This document shows positions 6,049-6,105 of a DNA stretch of 6,105 bases, in pieces; position 1 is the first letter of the stretch; every line of letters begins with the position of its first letter. The DNA comes from Paracoccaceae bacterium (GTDB lineage: Bacteria; Pseudomonadota; Alphaproteobacteria; Rhodobacterales; Rhodobacteraceae). The position numbers and the translations under genes were made by a program. The notes under the pieces are model-generated. The model worked only from the letters and a program-made list of their open reading frames with translations, ran no database searches and was not told the origin of the DNA. The stretch lies in NCBI GenBank assembly GCA_015487335.1, contig WFPZ01000192.1, positions 1 through 6,105 on the forward strand, read 5' to 3'.

Positions 6049-6077
6049 AAGATGTCGGAAAACGCCAGCGGGTTCAA
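6049..6077 (-). promoter_or_regulatory. Candidate promoter of pyrH
   Basis: On the minus strand TTGAAC (6077-6072, 4 of 6 matches to TTGACA) and CATCTT (6054-6049, 3 of 6 to TATAAT) are spaced by 17 nt. A start near 6042 would leave about 33 nt before the pyrH ATG at 6009. This is plausible but not strong; pyrH may also be read from promoters beyond the window. The remaining bases to 6105 show no ORF or structure I can support. Confidence 0.4.
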
Positions 6078-6105
6078 TGCGCGAAGTGCGGTGGGCGAAA
6101 TCCCG

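Noticed and set aside
1..6105. A hidden novel system: mobile element, CRISPR array, toxin-antitoxin pair, phage genes, tRNA or rRNA
   Set aside because: All the coding space is filled by a conserved housekeeping cluster. I saw no spaced direct repeats, transposase, integrase, cloverleaf or attachment-site pattern. The only unexplained part is 203-538.

Overview
The window is chromosomal core DNA from an alphaproteobacterium, most likely of the Rhodobacterales (Rhodobacter/Paracoccus/Roseobacter relatives). The basis is the high GC content, the strong G/C bias at third codon positions, the wording of the RseP, UppS and UMP-kinase proteins, and the gene order pyrH-frr-uppS-cdsA-dxr-rseP-bamA. 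Genus cannot be fixed from the sequence alone. Every gene I can support lies on the minus strand, so transcription runs from high to low coordinates.

Layout in transcription order. A candidate sigma70-type promoter (6049-6077) precedes pyrH (UMP kinase, 5272-6009). An 86-nt gap with a GC-rich hairpin and an AT-rich palindrome leads to frr (ribosome recycling factor, 4619-5185). After 19 nt comes the tightly packed block uppS (3841-4599), cdsA (3059-3844, 4-nt overlap), dxr (1878-3059, 1-nt TGATG overlap) and rseP (539-1873, GTG start, 4 nt after dxr). Next is a 336-nt stretch (203-538) that would usually be called intergenic. It holds a near-perfect 23-bp palindrome just after the rseP stop, an inverted repeat that could hide a ribosome binding site, a 41-codon ORF for a probable one-helix membrane protein (334-459), terminator-like hairpins, and a promoter with a perfect TTGACA -35 box. 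The promoter drives bamA, whose first 67 codons (signal peptide and start of POTRA1) run off the window at base 1.

The genes combine nucleotide supply (PyrH) and translation (Frr) with envelope building: MEP-pathway isoprenoid precursors (Dxr), undecaprenyl diphosphate for peptidoglycan and other glycans (UppS), CDP-diacylglycerol for phospholipids (CdsA), intramembrane proteolysis (RseP) and outer-membrane protein assembly (BamA). This is a well-known conserved cluster. I see no mobile element, CRISPR array, RNA gene, phage gene or defence system. The least-explained part is the rseP-bamA interval, with its small ORF and potential RNA structures; it is the most likely place for something undescribed, on a modest scale.
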